Under the pieces are notes generated by a model that saw only the letters and a list, made by a program, of their open reading frames with translations, was not told the DNA's origin and did no database searches. A DNA stretch of 8,909 nucleotides from Eubacteriaceae bacterium (lineage in GTDB: Bacteria; Bacillota; Clostridia; Eubacteriales; Anaerofustaceae): assembly GCA_017613995.1 (NCBI GenBank), contig JAGACT010000090.1:1-8909 (forward strand), given 5' to 3'. A program made the translations under genes and the position numbers. This document shows, in pieces, positions 1 through 5,652 of the stretch (position 1 is its first letter; the number at the start of each line of letters is the position of its first letter).

Positions 1-750
1 AAGATCCGCCACCTCGGATTCTCCTTCCATGGAGGGCCGGAGCTTCTGGAAGACTTCCTGACGAGATATGAGGGCGTATTTGAGTTCGTACAGATACAGT
101 GCAATTACCTTGACTGGACGCTGCAGGATGCCAAGACGAAATACGACATCATCACCCGCCACGGTCTCGGAGTCTGGGTCATGGAGCCCTGCAGGGGAGG
201 CAAGCTGGCAGTCCTCGATGAGGTTTCCCATCAGAAACTTCAGGCTCTGGGAGGAGGGAGCGACGCGTCCTATGCCTTCAGGTTCCTGCAGGACCTGCCA
301 AACGTAAAGATGATCCTTTCCGGGATGAATGAGCTCTTCCAGGTGGAGGACAATCTGGCCACTTTCGAAAGCCACCTGCCGCTGAGCGAAGAGGAAAGAG
401 AGACTCTCTTTTCGATCGCGGAGAGCCTCAAGAATGGAGTCCCCTGCACGGGCTGCAGATACTGCTGCGACGGCTGCCCGCAGGAGCTGAACATACCCTA
501 TCTGATTGAGTGCTACAACGATTACAAGTACCAGTCATCCTTCACCGCTTCCATGCGTATCGACGGTCTGGATGAAGGTAAAAAGCCCGCGGACTGCGTG
601 GCCTGCGGGCAGTGCGCTCACGCATGTCCCCAGGGGATAGACGTGCCTTCCGTGATGGAGGAGCTGGCCGAGCTTTACGAAAAGGGTCCCAAATGGTCAT
701 CCGCCGCGAAGAGCAGGCATGAATCCATCAAAAGAGACCTGAATATGTAA
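1..750 (+). CDS. Aldo/keto reductase with C-terminal 2x[4Fe-4S] ferredoxin domain (5' partial)
   Basis: The reading frame is open from the first base, so the N-terminus lies outside the window; 249 codons and a TAA stop are visible. Residues 1-75 match the C-terminal half of an aldo/keto reductase barrel: GFSFHG at 6-11 (the His is the likely catalytic-tetrad His), then VQIQCNYLDW and the strand VWVMEPCRGGKLA. The catalytic Lys and Tyr would be upstream. The last 100 residues carry two ferredoxin-type CxxCxxCxxxC motifs, Cys149/152/155/159 and Cys199/202/205/209, the second followed by Pro. This is the architecture of the 'predicted oxidoreductase' COG1453 group common in anaerobes: an NAD(P)H-linked carbonyl reductase domain joined to an electron-transfer module, probably cytoplasmic. 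Substrate unknown. An extra Cys156 sits next to the third ligand of the first cluster. The gene is convergent with the next one and ends before its own terminator. Confidence 0.9.
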   Translation, partial: KIRHLGFSFHGGPELLEDFLTRYEGVFEFVQIQCNYLDWTLQDAKTKYDIITRHGLGVWVMEPCRGGKLAVLDEVSHQKLQALGGGSDASYAFRFLQDLPNVKMILSGMNELFQVEDNLATFESHLPLSEEERETLFSIAESLKNGVPCTGCRYCCDGCPQELNIPYLIECYNDYKYQSSFTASMRIDGLDEGKKPADCVACGQCAHACPQGIDVPSVMEELAELYEKGPKWSSAAKSRHESIKRDLNM

Positions 751-787
751 ACTTCAAGTGTATTTCTCACTGTAATCATTGCCGGAT

Positions 788-817
788 GAGCGGCCCTGTG
801 CCGCTCTGTTTCTGTGT
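788..817 (+). terminator. Rho-independent terminator of the aldo/keto reductase gene
   Basis: A perfect 7-bp GC-rich stem (GAGCGGC 788-794 with GCCGCTC 800-806) has a 5-nt loop and is followed by the T-rich stretch TGTTTCTGTGT. It lies 38 bp after the stop codon. The U-tract is interrupted, so efficiency may be moderate. Confidence 0.65.
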
Positions 818-819
818 AT

Positions 820-857
820 AAAAAAAGCAGGGAACTGCTTTTAAGGCAGTACCCTGC
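820..857 (-). terminator. Rho-independent terminator of the cyclase-family gene
   Basis: On the minus strand a 12-nt arm (846-857) pairs with 827-838, with a single internal A-A mismatch and a 7-nt loop. It is followed by seven T residues (complement of A820-826). It begins 18 bp after the stop of the gene ending at 876. Together with the plus-strand terminator at 788-817 it separates two convergent genes. Confidence 0.85.
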
Positions 858-875
858 ATCCTTTATTATCATTGC

Positions 876-1628
876 TTATTCGAAGATCGCCCATACACGG
901 CAGGGAAGGCCGTTTGCTCCCTTGAAGTTGGGCCATGCGGCGAACATTATGCCTCCGCATTCGGGGACGAGGTCGAGGTTGCACATGAGCTCGATGTTCA
1001 TCTTGCCTTTTTCAAGAACATATCTTTCGCAGGCCAGATCCTCATGCTTGGCGCATTCGGCTGATCCGTCCGTATCCAAGCTCTCGTGACCGTTGCCGGC
1101 GGCGTTTCTTTCCTCATAGATGTATTTGAGGGCCTCGAGGCTCCAGCCGGGGAAGTTTTCGCTTCCGTCCTCGGCGAGTCCGGACATGGCCTCCATATCG
1201 GGCCAGTTCTTTGACCAGTCGGTCCTGAGGGCCACGAATGCTCCGTCGGGGATCGGGCCGTACTTTGCTTCGTATGCCTTGATGTCATCCACGGTGACGC
1301 AGTAAGTCTGGTTCTCCTTGACCTTGTCGGTTATATTGATGACGCAGAGGGGGAACACGCCGTCCTTCACGCCGTAGCTCTCGGCGGTATTGCCTCCCTT
1401 GCAGAAGTGGGCCGGGAAGTCCACATGGGTACCGAACTGTCCGGGGAACTTGAACTGCATAATCTGGCACTCCAGCATCGGATTGCCCCAGTCAAAGATT
1501 ATATTACCCAGTTCCACAGCGTTCTCGGGCATTCCGCTCCAGTAGGGACTGTCATTGTCCATAAGCAGCGACAGCTCCACCCAGTTCATCTTCTTCAGCT
1601 CATCGAGCATTTGCCATAATTCGTTCAT
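876..1628 (-). CDS. Cyclase family protein (kynurenine formamidase-like metal-dependent hydrolase)
   Basis: 250 residues, no signal peptide, cytoplasmic. The metal-binding signature of the cyclase/KynB family (PF04199) is seen at 64-74 as QFGTHVDFPAH: His68, Asp70 and His74 are present, but the usual first His of HxGTHxDxPxH is Gln64. Downstream family landmarks are GHESLDTD at 180-187 (His181 a probable catalytic or metal residue), His195, NLDLVPECGG at 217-226 and the C-terminal GLPCRVWAIF. Family members hydrolyse amide or lactam bonds, as in N-formylkynurenine or isatin; the substrate here cannot be told, and no tryptophan-degradation gene is nearby. An in-frame ATG exists four codons upstream (1640), but GAGGTG covering that ATG is correctly spaced for the ATG at 1628, so I start there. 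It is a single-gene unit with its own promoter, hairpin leader and terminator. Confidence 0.85.
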   Translation of the reverse strand: MNELWQMLDELKKMNWVELSLLMDNDSPYWSGMPENAVELGNIIFDWGNPMLECQIMQFKFPGQFGTHVDFPAHFCKGGNTAESYGVKDGVFPLCVINITDKVKENQTYCVTVDDIKAYEAKYGPIPDGAFVALRTDWSKNWPDMEAMSGLAEDGSENFPGWSLEALKYIYEERNAAGNGHESLDTDGSAECAKHEDLACERYVLEKGKMNIELMCNLDLVPECGGIMFAAWPNFKGANGLPCRVWAIFE

Positions 1629-1644
1629 ATTACACCTCATTCAC

Positions 1645-1659
1645 GGGGCGCTGCGCCCC
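1645..1659 (-). other. GC-rich hairpin in the 5' leader of the cyclase gene
   Basis: GGGGCG and CGCCCC (6 bp) flank a 3-nt loop between the predicted transcription start (about 1670) and the ribosome binding site. There is no U-tract, so it is not a simple terminator. It could stabilise the mRNA or affect translation. Confidence 0.45.
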
Positions 1660-1676
1660 TGTCTTTAATTAATAAT

Positions 1677-1705
1677 AGTATAACCGATTTTCCCGTCCCC
1701 GTCAA
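1677..1705 (-). promoter_or_regulatory. Sigma-70/SigA-type promoter of the cyclase gene
   Basis: The minus strand reads TTGACG (1705-1700), 17 nt, then TATACT (1682-1677). Spacing is ideal and each box differs from consensus at one position. The predicted start is near 1670, giving a leader of about 40 nt. Confidence 0.8.
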
Positions 1706-1741
1706 CTGCAGTTCACGCTCCGGCCGCGGTCCCGCGCAACG

Positions 1742-1771
1742 AAAAAAGGCTTTCCCTTAGCAGGGAAAGCC
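1742..1771 (-). terminator. Rho-independent terminator of the xpaC-telA-lemA-tpm operon
   Basis: A perfect 9-bp stem (GGCTTTCCC 1748-1756 with GGGAAAGCC 1763-1771) has a 6-nt loop and is followed on the minus strand by six Ts (complement of 1742-1747). It starts about 20 bp after the last stop codon of the operon and lies just upstream of the cyclase promoter. Confidence 0.9.
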
Positions 1772-1791
1772 CTGATGGATTCTGCTGTATC

Positions 1792-2886
1792 CTATCTCTT
1801 TCCGAAACCGGAACCGCCTCCGCGGGAGCCGCCTCCTCCGAATCCTCCCGAGCTTCCGTGGGAGCTGTGGGAGATATGGGAACCGGAGTGGGAACTTCCG
1901 GCGTGGGAGATATGGGATGAGGATCCCGAATGATTGCTCCCAGAGCTGTAGGAAGAAGAATGGCTGCTTCCGTAGCTGTTCCCCGAAGAGCTGTGGCTGC
2001 TGCCCGATGTACTGTGGTTGCTGCCCGATGTGCTGTGGCCCGACCCACCGCTCCAGAACGAATGGTTCGAGGTGCCGTAGGAGGACCCGCTGTGGTAGCT
2101 GTTGGGATTGTATCCCGGTATGTAGTACGTATTCGGTCCGTACGAGGTGTTGTAGTAATGGCTGCTGGGCCTGTGATAGCTCCAGTAGTAATTCCTGCCG
2201 TTATAGATGCGGTAGCGGGGACGGAAGATCAGTCTTATGACCATGATAATGACTATCAGTATCACTACCAGGGCGATGATCCCGAAGATGATGGACAGGG
2301 TATCGCTGCCTCCGTCGGAACCATTGATGGTCTCGCCTCCTCCGCCGCCTCCTCCCTGGTTCACGGGGGCCGGTGCCGGGGTGGTGGTCAGGCTGACGTC
2401 ATAGTAATTGCACAGCCAGCTGCAGAACGCGTCGAATATATGCCTTGCACCCGCGGAATATTTTCCGGAAAAGAAATCATCCGCCAGGTATTCGTTCATC
2501 ATCTCGCCTATCATGCCGGAAGTGAGGGCCTTTTCCAGACCCGCTCCCTGCAGGCAGTAGGCATCCTGATCGCCGATGCTCATCACCAGCAGTATGCCGT
2601 TGTTCTTCACGGAATCGCCTATGCCCCAGCTGTTGAAGATATCAAAGCAGAAATCCTCGAAATCGCCGTCCACGAAGTCGACGGTCATGATGACTATCTG
2701 GGCTCCGGTCTTTTCGTCCAGCTTGCGGGCTGTCTCGATGATGTACTTCTCGGTCTCGCTGTCGATGACGTTCGCGTAATCCGCCACGTATACGTCCTTG
2801 GGCGGGTCGTATGTCACGGCAAAGCCCGCTGCGGGGGCCAGGATCAGTATCAGAGCGACAAGCAGGGCTGTAATCTTTTTCATCAC
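1792..2886 (-). CDS. TPM-domain (YgcG-like) membrane protein with Ser/Gly/His-rich tail
   Basis: 364 residues. In order: signal peptide 1-23 (two Lys, then a hydrophobic core ending near AGFA); TPM domain (PF04536, formerly TPM_phosphatase) about 29-163, beginning DVYVADYANVID and including the QIVIMTVD strand and the NNGILLVMSI segment; a Thr/Pro and Gly linker (167-194); one transmembrane helix 196-221 followed by Arg-rich FRPRYR; a Tyr/His segment; a very Ser/Gly/His-rich tail to about 345; and a glycine-rich end with GGGGSRGGGSGFGKR, typical of YgcG-like proteins. The TPM domain should face outward and the tail lie in the cytoplasm. Biochemical role uncertain; TPM proteins occur beside LemA genes and in envelope maintenance. 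Start: GTG at 2886, 9 nt after GGAGGT; the next codon is ATG at 2883, 12 nt away and also possible. Last gene of the operon, 19 bp after the LemA-like gene. Confidence 0.85.
   Translation of the reverse strand: MMKKITALLVALILILAPAAGFAVTYDPPKDVYVADYANVIDSETEKYIIETARKLDEKTGAQIVIMTVDFVDGDFEDFCFDIFNSWGIGDSVKNNGILLVMSIGDQDAYCLQGAGLEKALTSGMIGEMMNEYLADDFFSGKYSAGARHIFDAFCSWLCNYYDVSLTTTPAPAPVNQGGGGGGGETINGSDGGSDTLSIIFGIIALVVILIVIIMVIRLIFRPRYRIYNGRNYYWSYHRPSSHYYNTSYGPNTYYIPGYNPNSYHSGSSYGTSNHSFWSGGSGHSTSGSNHSTSGSSHSSSGNSYGSSHSSSYSSGSNHSGSSSHISHAGSSHSGSHISHSSHGSSGGFGGGGSRGGGSGFGKR
1867..2038 (-). repeat. Short direct repeats inside the TPM protein tail
   Basis: A 15-nt unit (GTGGGAGATATGGGA) occurs at 1867-1881 and 1903-1917, encoding repeated SHISH-type residues. 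A 19-nt unit differing at one base lies at 1999-2017 and 2020-2038, a 21-nt period encoding two STSGS units separated by NH. These repeats keep the reading frame (36- and 21-nt offsets) and explain the low-complexity tail. They could allow in-frame length change by slippage or recombination. Confidence 0.7.
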
Positions 2887-2905
2887 AGTATCATTACCTC
2901 CCGCA

Positions 2906-3520
2906 TCAGTAATCGAACAGGGTCAGCGGCTTGACGAAGGCGATGAGACGGGTGATGTTCGTGGGGAACTGCTCCAGTATGGCGTTGAATTCCCTGGCCT
3001 TCGTATTGTAGGACGAATGGCCCATCTTCTGATTGGATGATTCCATGTCGACCCACGCCTCGACAAGAAGCGTCATGTCCGTATCGTTGATGTCTATGGA
3101 TCCCGCAAGATTCAGTTTGTCCAGATACTCCAGCAGGGCATAGCAGTCCGCCCCCAGCTGTTCGTTGTACTTGAACTTGTCCGAGGGATCCGTTGCCTTC
3201 TGAAGCTTGGCGGAATCGTTCAGTATGTTCGCGATAAAGGCGTCGTTCTCTCCGAGGTAGCGCTTGCCCACAACAATCATGTGGTTGGCGAACTTCACTC
3301 TTTCATCCAGGTCGTACTGGATGCCGTAATCGAGCTTGTTGGAGGGATCTCCGTCCGTAAAGTAGCTGAGCGCCTCCCTGCGAAGACCCATCAGTGATGA
3401 TCTGGTGCCGATGATGATGGCCAGTATCACCATGATGATGGCGATGAGGCGGGCTTTGCCCGCCCCCTGCGGCTTCAGGATCTCCTGGGATGAATCAGCT
3501 TTGTTGTTGTCCTTTGCCAT
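2906..3520 (-). CDS. LemA-like membrane-anchored protein (divergent)
   Basis: 204 residues. A short polar, Lys-containing N-terminus is followed by one transmembrane helix (about 23-37) and a long, mostly helical domain, the layout of LemA proteins. The C-terminus carries the family's most recognisable pattern, YNTKAREFNAILEQFPTNI at 171-189, followed by a hydrophobic stretch ending in FDY. The middle is more divergent than in typical LemA, so the call rests on the C-terminal motif, length, topology and the adjacent TPM gene (LemA and TPM genes are often neighbours). LemA has no settled biochemical function; it is thought to act at the membrane. Start: ATG at 3520 has AGGTG 6 nt upstream; an in-frame GTG at 3529 lies within or too near that site. 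Third gene of the operon, 25 bp after telA. Confidence 0.65.
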   Translation of the reverse strand: MAKDNNKADSSQEILKPQGAGKARLIAIIMVILAIIIGTRSSLMGLRREALSYFTDGDPSNKLDYGIQYDLDERVKFANHMIVVGKRYLGENDAFIANILNDSAKLQKATDPSDKFKYNEQLGADCYALLEYLDKLNLAGSIDINDTDMTLLVEAWVDMESSNQKMGHSSYNTKAREFNAILEQFPTNITRLIAFVKPLTLFDY

Positions 3521-3545
3521 AAGAATCACCTTATGTCCTTAATGA

Positions 3546-4724
3546 TTATTTCTTTGCGACCTCTAAGAGCTTCGTCTTGAGCTCTGCTTCGATATTCTGC
3601 AGCTCTGCCTCGGCGGCCTTTCTCTTCGCTCTTCCTTCGTTCTGGATCTGGATAACGGTATCGATGGTCTCGATCAGATCGGCGTTGGTCTTCTGCAGGG
3701 TCTCGATCTCGACGATGCCCCTCTCGCTCTCCTTCGCGGCCTGGATGGTGCCCATCTTCAGGGTCTCGCTGTTCTTCTGAAGCAGCTCGTTCGTCATGTC
3801 TGTAACTGCCTTCTGGGCGGCTATGGCCTGGCGTGAGTTCTCAAGACCGAGGGCGAGGACCATCTGGCTCTTCCAGAGAGGAATGGTGTTCACGATGGAG
3901 GAATTGATCTTCTCAGCCATCAGGCTGTCGTTGTTCTGCAGCAGGCGGATCTGGGGCCCCATCTGGAGGGAGATCGTCCTGGTGAGTTCGAGATCGTAGA
4001 TCCTCTTCTCAAAGCGGTTGATCAGGTTGGCGTAATCGCTGGCCTTCTGGGCATCCTCGGTGGTGCCGGTCTCGGCGGCGATCTTCTTGAGCTCGTCAAG
4101 ATGAGCGTTGGCGTTTTCGATGGCGATCTTTCCTGCCTCGATGTACATCGTCAGCTCCTTGAAGTAGTCGGCGTTCATCTCAAACATCTTGCCGAACATG
4201 GCGATGTCCTTGAGCAGGGTGACCTCATGGCCTTCGAGCTTTTCGACTATGTCGTCGATGCTGGCTTCGACCTTGGTGTACTGCTGCTTCATCTTTTCGA
4301 TGGTCTTTCTGGAGCTGCGGAACCATCCGAAGAGGCCCTTGCGGTCGCTGCCGTCGAATCCCTTGAGGTTGACGACCAGGTCGGAGAGGCTCTCGCCGAT
4401 GGTGCCCATATCCTTGTTCCTTACCTTTTCGAGGGCGGTCTCGGAGAAGTTCGCGATGTGCTTCTGGGCGCCGGCGCCGTACTGCAGTACCATGGTCTGG
4501 TCGGTGATGTCGATCTTCTTTGCGAATTCGCGGCATACTTCCTGTTCCTTGGCGCTCAGTCTGGGTTCGGCGATCTGTGTTGCCTCAACCTTTGCGATCT
4601 CGGTGGTGGCGTCGTTGATGACGGTCTCGATGTCGAGTACGGGAACTGCTTCCGCGGTGATTACGGGGATCGCGTCATCCTGTTCTGTCATTTCAAGCTT
4701 AAGCTCGGGAGTAGTGTTTTCCAT
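3546..4724 (-). CDS. telA: Toxic anion resistance protein, TelA/YaaN family
   Basis: 392 residues, no signal peptide or membrane helix, largely alpha-helical with coiled-coil character, matching TelA (PF05816) in length. Family landmarks: FGWF at 132-135, the helical core 140-260, and the highly conserved segment NTIPLWKSQMVLALGLENS at 279-297. It is followed by TDMTNELLQKNSE (308-320), the ERGIVEIETL motif (334-343), and a charged C-terminal coiled coil. The first 55 residues are acidic and poorly conserved. TelA-family genes were named for tellurite resistance on a plasmid and have been tied to envelope-active antimicrobials in Gram-positives; the molecular mechanism is unknown. The upstream neighbour is xpaC, the same order as Bacillus xpaC-yaaN. 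Start: ATG at 4724 preceded by AAAGGA at 7 nt. Likely a cytoplasmic partner of the three membrane-anchored products of the operon. Confidence 0.92.
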   Translation of the reverse strand: MENTTPELKLEMTEQDDAIPVITAEAVPVLDIETVINDATTEIAKVEATQIAEPRLSAKEQEVCREFAKKIDITDQTMVLQYGAGAQKHIANFSETALEKVRNKDMGTIGESLSDLVVNLKGFDGSDRKGLFGWFRSSRKTIEKMKQQYTKVEASIDDIVEKLEGHEVTLLKDIAMFGKMFEMNADYFKELTMYIEAGKIAIENANAHLDELKKIAAETGTTEDAQKASDYANLINRFEKRIYDLELTRTISLQMGPQIRLLQNNDSLMAEKINSSIVNTIPLWKSQMVLALGLENSRQAIAAQKAVTDMTNELLQKNSETLKMGTIQAAKESERGIVEIETLQKTNADLIETIDTVIQIQNEGRAKRKAAEAELQNIEAELKTKLLEVAKK

Positions 4725-4772
4725 TGTGTGTTCCTTTCTGTTGATGGATTTCGTGTATTGGCTTAAAGATTT

Positions 4773-5507
4773 CTATACGTTTTCCTTTTCCAGTTCGGGG
4801 GAAAGAGTAAGCCCGGTCAGCTCCGCTGCTGAATTGAAATCCGCCACGTTGTCGGCATCGGATTTCAGCTCTCCGGCTTCGGGCTTCAGCAGTCCCTCGG
4901 ACGTGAGGATCTGCTGCATGACCGTGATCTCGGCTCCGATGTCCAGGGCAGTGGACTCGAACAGCGAATCGTACTGTTTGTGGAAGGCGGCCAGGATGGT
5001 GTCCAGCATCTGGCTTATCTTTCCCATCGTGACCGTAATGTTCTCGCTTCCGACCTTCTGATCCGCAAGATCGCAGTAGGCGCTGACAAGCTTTTCCGTC
5101 GTGGGAAGATAGTAATTGATGAATCTTCTCACGGAAGAGACCTCGCCGGGATTCTCGATAAGGTGTCCGAGGATCTCCATGGTGACGTCCTCTATGCTGT
5201 AGAGCTTGGAGAGCACTTCCTGATCGGTTATGCGGGAGCGGAGAGTACGAAGGTTTTTGATGCTGGCGTTGGCCTCTTCCAGGAGACTGTCGACCCTTTC
5301 ATTCCCTGTCTTTCCGAACAGGGCTTTTTCAACCCATACCTCCTTCGGAGGGCAGAGCTTCCCGGCGATAAAATATACCGCTATGGAAAGAGCCAGTGCC
5401 GCCAGGTAATGCACCCCCTTGTACATGGGGAACAGCAGGGCATAGACCAGCCACGCACCGCCGAAAGCGTAGATCGGCACGACGGATTTCTGCAACTTCT
5501 TTTCCAA
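4773..5507 (-). CDS. xpaC: XpaC family membrane protein (5-bromo-4-chloroindolyl phosphate hydrolysis protein)
   Basis: 244 residues. Two hydrophobic segments at 9-27 and 33-49 form a membrane hairpin, so the rest (50-244) should be cytoplasmic. The body is helical, with RRFINYYLPTTEKLVSAY at 127-144 and a later AFHKQYDSLFESTALDI segment (174-190), both typical of XpaC (PF10112). The 'hydrolysis' name comes from a Bacillus phenotype; an enzymatic activity is not established, and a scaffold role with TelA is plausible. Start: no ATG or GTG lies between the upstream in-frame TGA and the TTG at 5507. AAGGTG is 5 nt before that TTG, so TTG is the start. First gene of the operon, divergent from the CsoR-like regulator; telA follows after 48 bp. 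Confidence 0.85.
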   Translation of the reverse strand: MEKKLQKSVVPIYAFGGAWLVYALLFPMYKGVHYLAALALSIAVYFIAGKLCPPKEVWVEKALFGKTGNERVDSLLEEANASIKNLRTLRSRITDQEVLSKLYSIEDVTMEILGHLIENPGEVSSVRRFINYYLPTTEKLVSAYCDLADQKVGSENITVTMGKISQMLDTILAAFHKQYDSLFESTALDIGAEITVMQQILTSEGLLKPEAGELKSDADNVADFNSAAELTGLTLSPELEKENV

Positions 5508-5512
5508 TGTTT

Positions 5513-5518
5513 CACCTT
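5513..5518 (-). promoter_or_regulatory. Ribosome binding site that fixes the TTG start of xpaC
   Basis: AAGGTG on the minus strand lies 5 nt before TTG at 5507. There is no alternative ATG/GTG upstream before a stop, and the next internal Met (residue 28) would delete the first transmembrane helix. Confidence 0.7.
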
Positions 5519-5558
5519 CTTTCAGGATAACCTGTTTAAGTCATAATATATCAGATTA

Positions 5559-5587
5559 ATTTTATATTTTATTGCAGATGATGTCAA
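5559..5587 (-). promoter_or_regulatory. Promoter of the xpaC-telA-lemA-tpm operon
   Basis: The minus strand reads a perfect TTGACA (5587-5582), 17 nt, then TAAAAT (5564-5559; one mismatch to TATAAT). The predicted start is near 5552, giving a leader of about 45 nt in very AT-rich DNA. The -35 box lies 23 bp from the -10 box of the divergent regulator gene. Confidence 0.75.
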
Positions 5588-5609
5588 GGAAAACACCCGC
5601 CGGATATGC

Positions 5610-5630
5610 TATAATTAATGTTGTTATAAT
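5610..5630 (+). promoter_or_regulatory. Two tandem extended -10 promoters of the CsoR-like gene
   Basis: TATAAT occurs at 5610-5615 preceded by TGC, and again at 5625-5630 preceded by TGT. Both are perfect extended -10 elements (TGnTATAAT) and neither has a good -35 box. They lie in a direct repeat, TATAATTmATG, with a 15-bp period. Predicted starts near 5622 and 5637 both leave room for the GGAGG at 5640-5644. Confidence 0.6.
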
Positions 5631-5639
5631 TCATGGAAC

Positions 5640-5644
5640 GGAGG
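5640..5644 (+). promoter_or_regulatory. Ribosome binding site that selects the TTG start of the CsoR-like gene
   Basis: GGAGG is 8 nt from the in-frame TTG at 5653, an ideal distance. The in-frame ATG at 5665 is 20 nt away, and the ATGs at 5578 and 5581 lie upstream of the promoters without a ribosome binding site. Confidence 0.75.
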
Positions 5645-5652
5645 ATACCGTC

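Noticed and set aside
1917..2240. Cys-rich 107-codon frame (metallothionein-like appearance)
   Set aside because: The CxxC-like pattern (CGCCPMYCGCCPM) is created by reading the Ser/Gly/His repeat codons of the TPM tail on the other strand. It is not an independent metal-binding protein.
1930..2934. 334-codon open frame on the plus strand opposite the TPM gene
   Set aside because: It is antisense to a convincing signal-peptide/TPM/transmembrane protein, and its length comes from the low-complexity tail and biased codons. The translation is rich in repeated Ala/Val/Arg without domains, and no ribosome binding site was seen.
4189..5061. 290-codon open frame on the plus strand opposite telA and xpaC
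   Set aside because: It runs across two well-supported minus-strand genes and their gap. The translation is Ser-rich shadow sequence with no recognisable family.
5582..5630. Canonical CsoR operator (G/C tract flanked by TACC/GGTA-like ends)
   Set aside because: Only a short C-rich patch (CACCCGCCGG, 5594-5603) is present without the symmetric partner, so I do not annotate an operator.
5572..5652. Longer N-terminus of the CsoR-like protein from 5572
   Set aside because: This stretch holds the divergent promoters and lacks a ribosome binding site; GGAGG at 5640-5644 points to TTG 5653.
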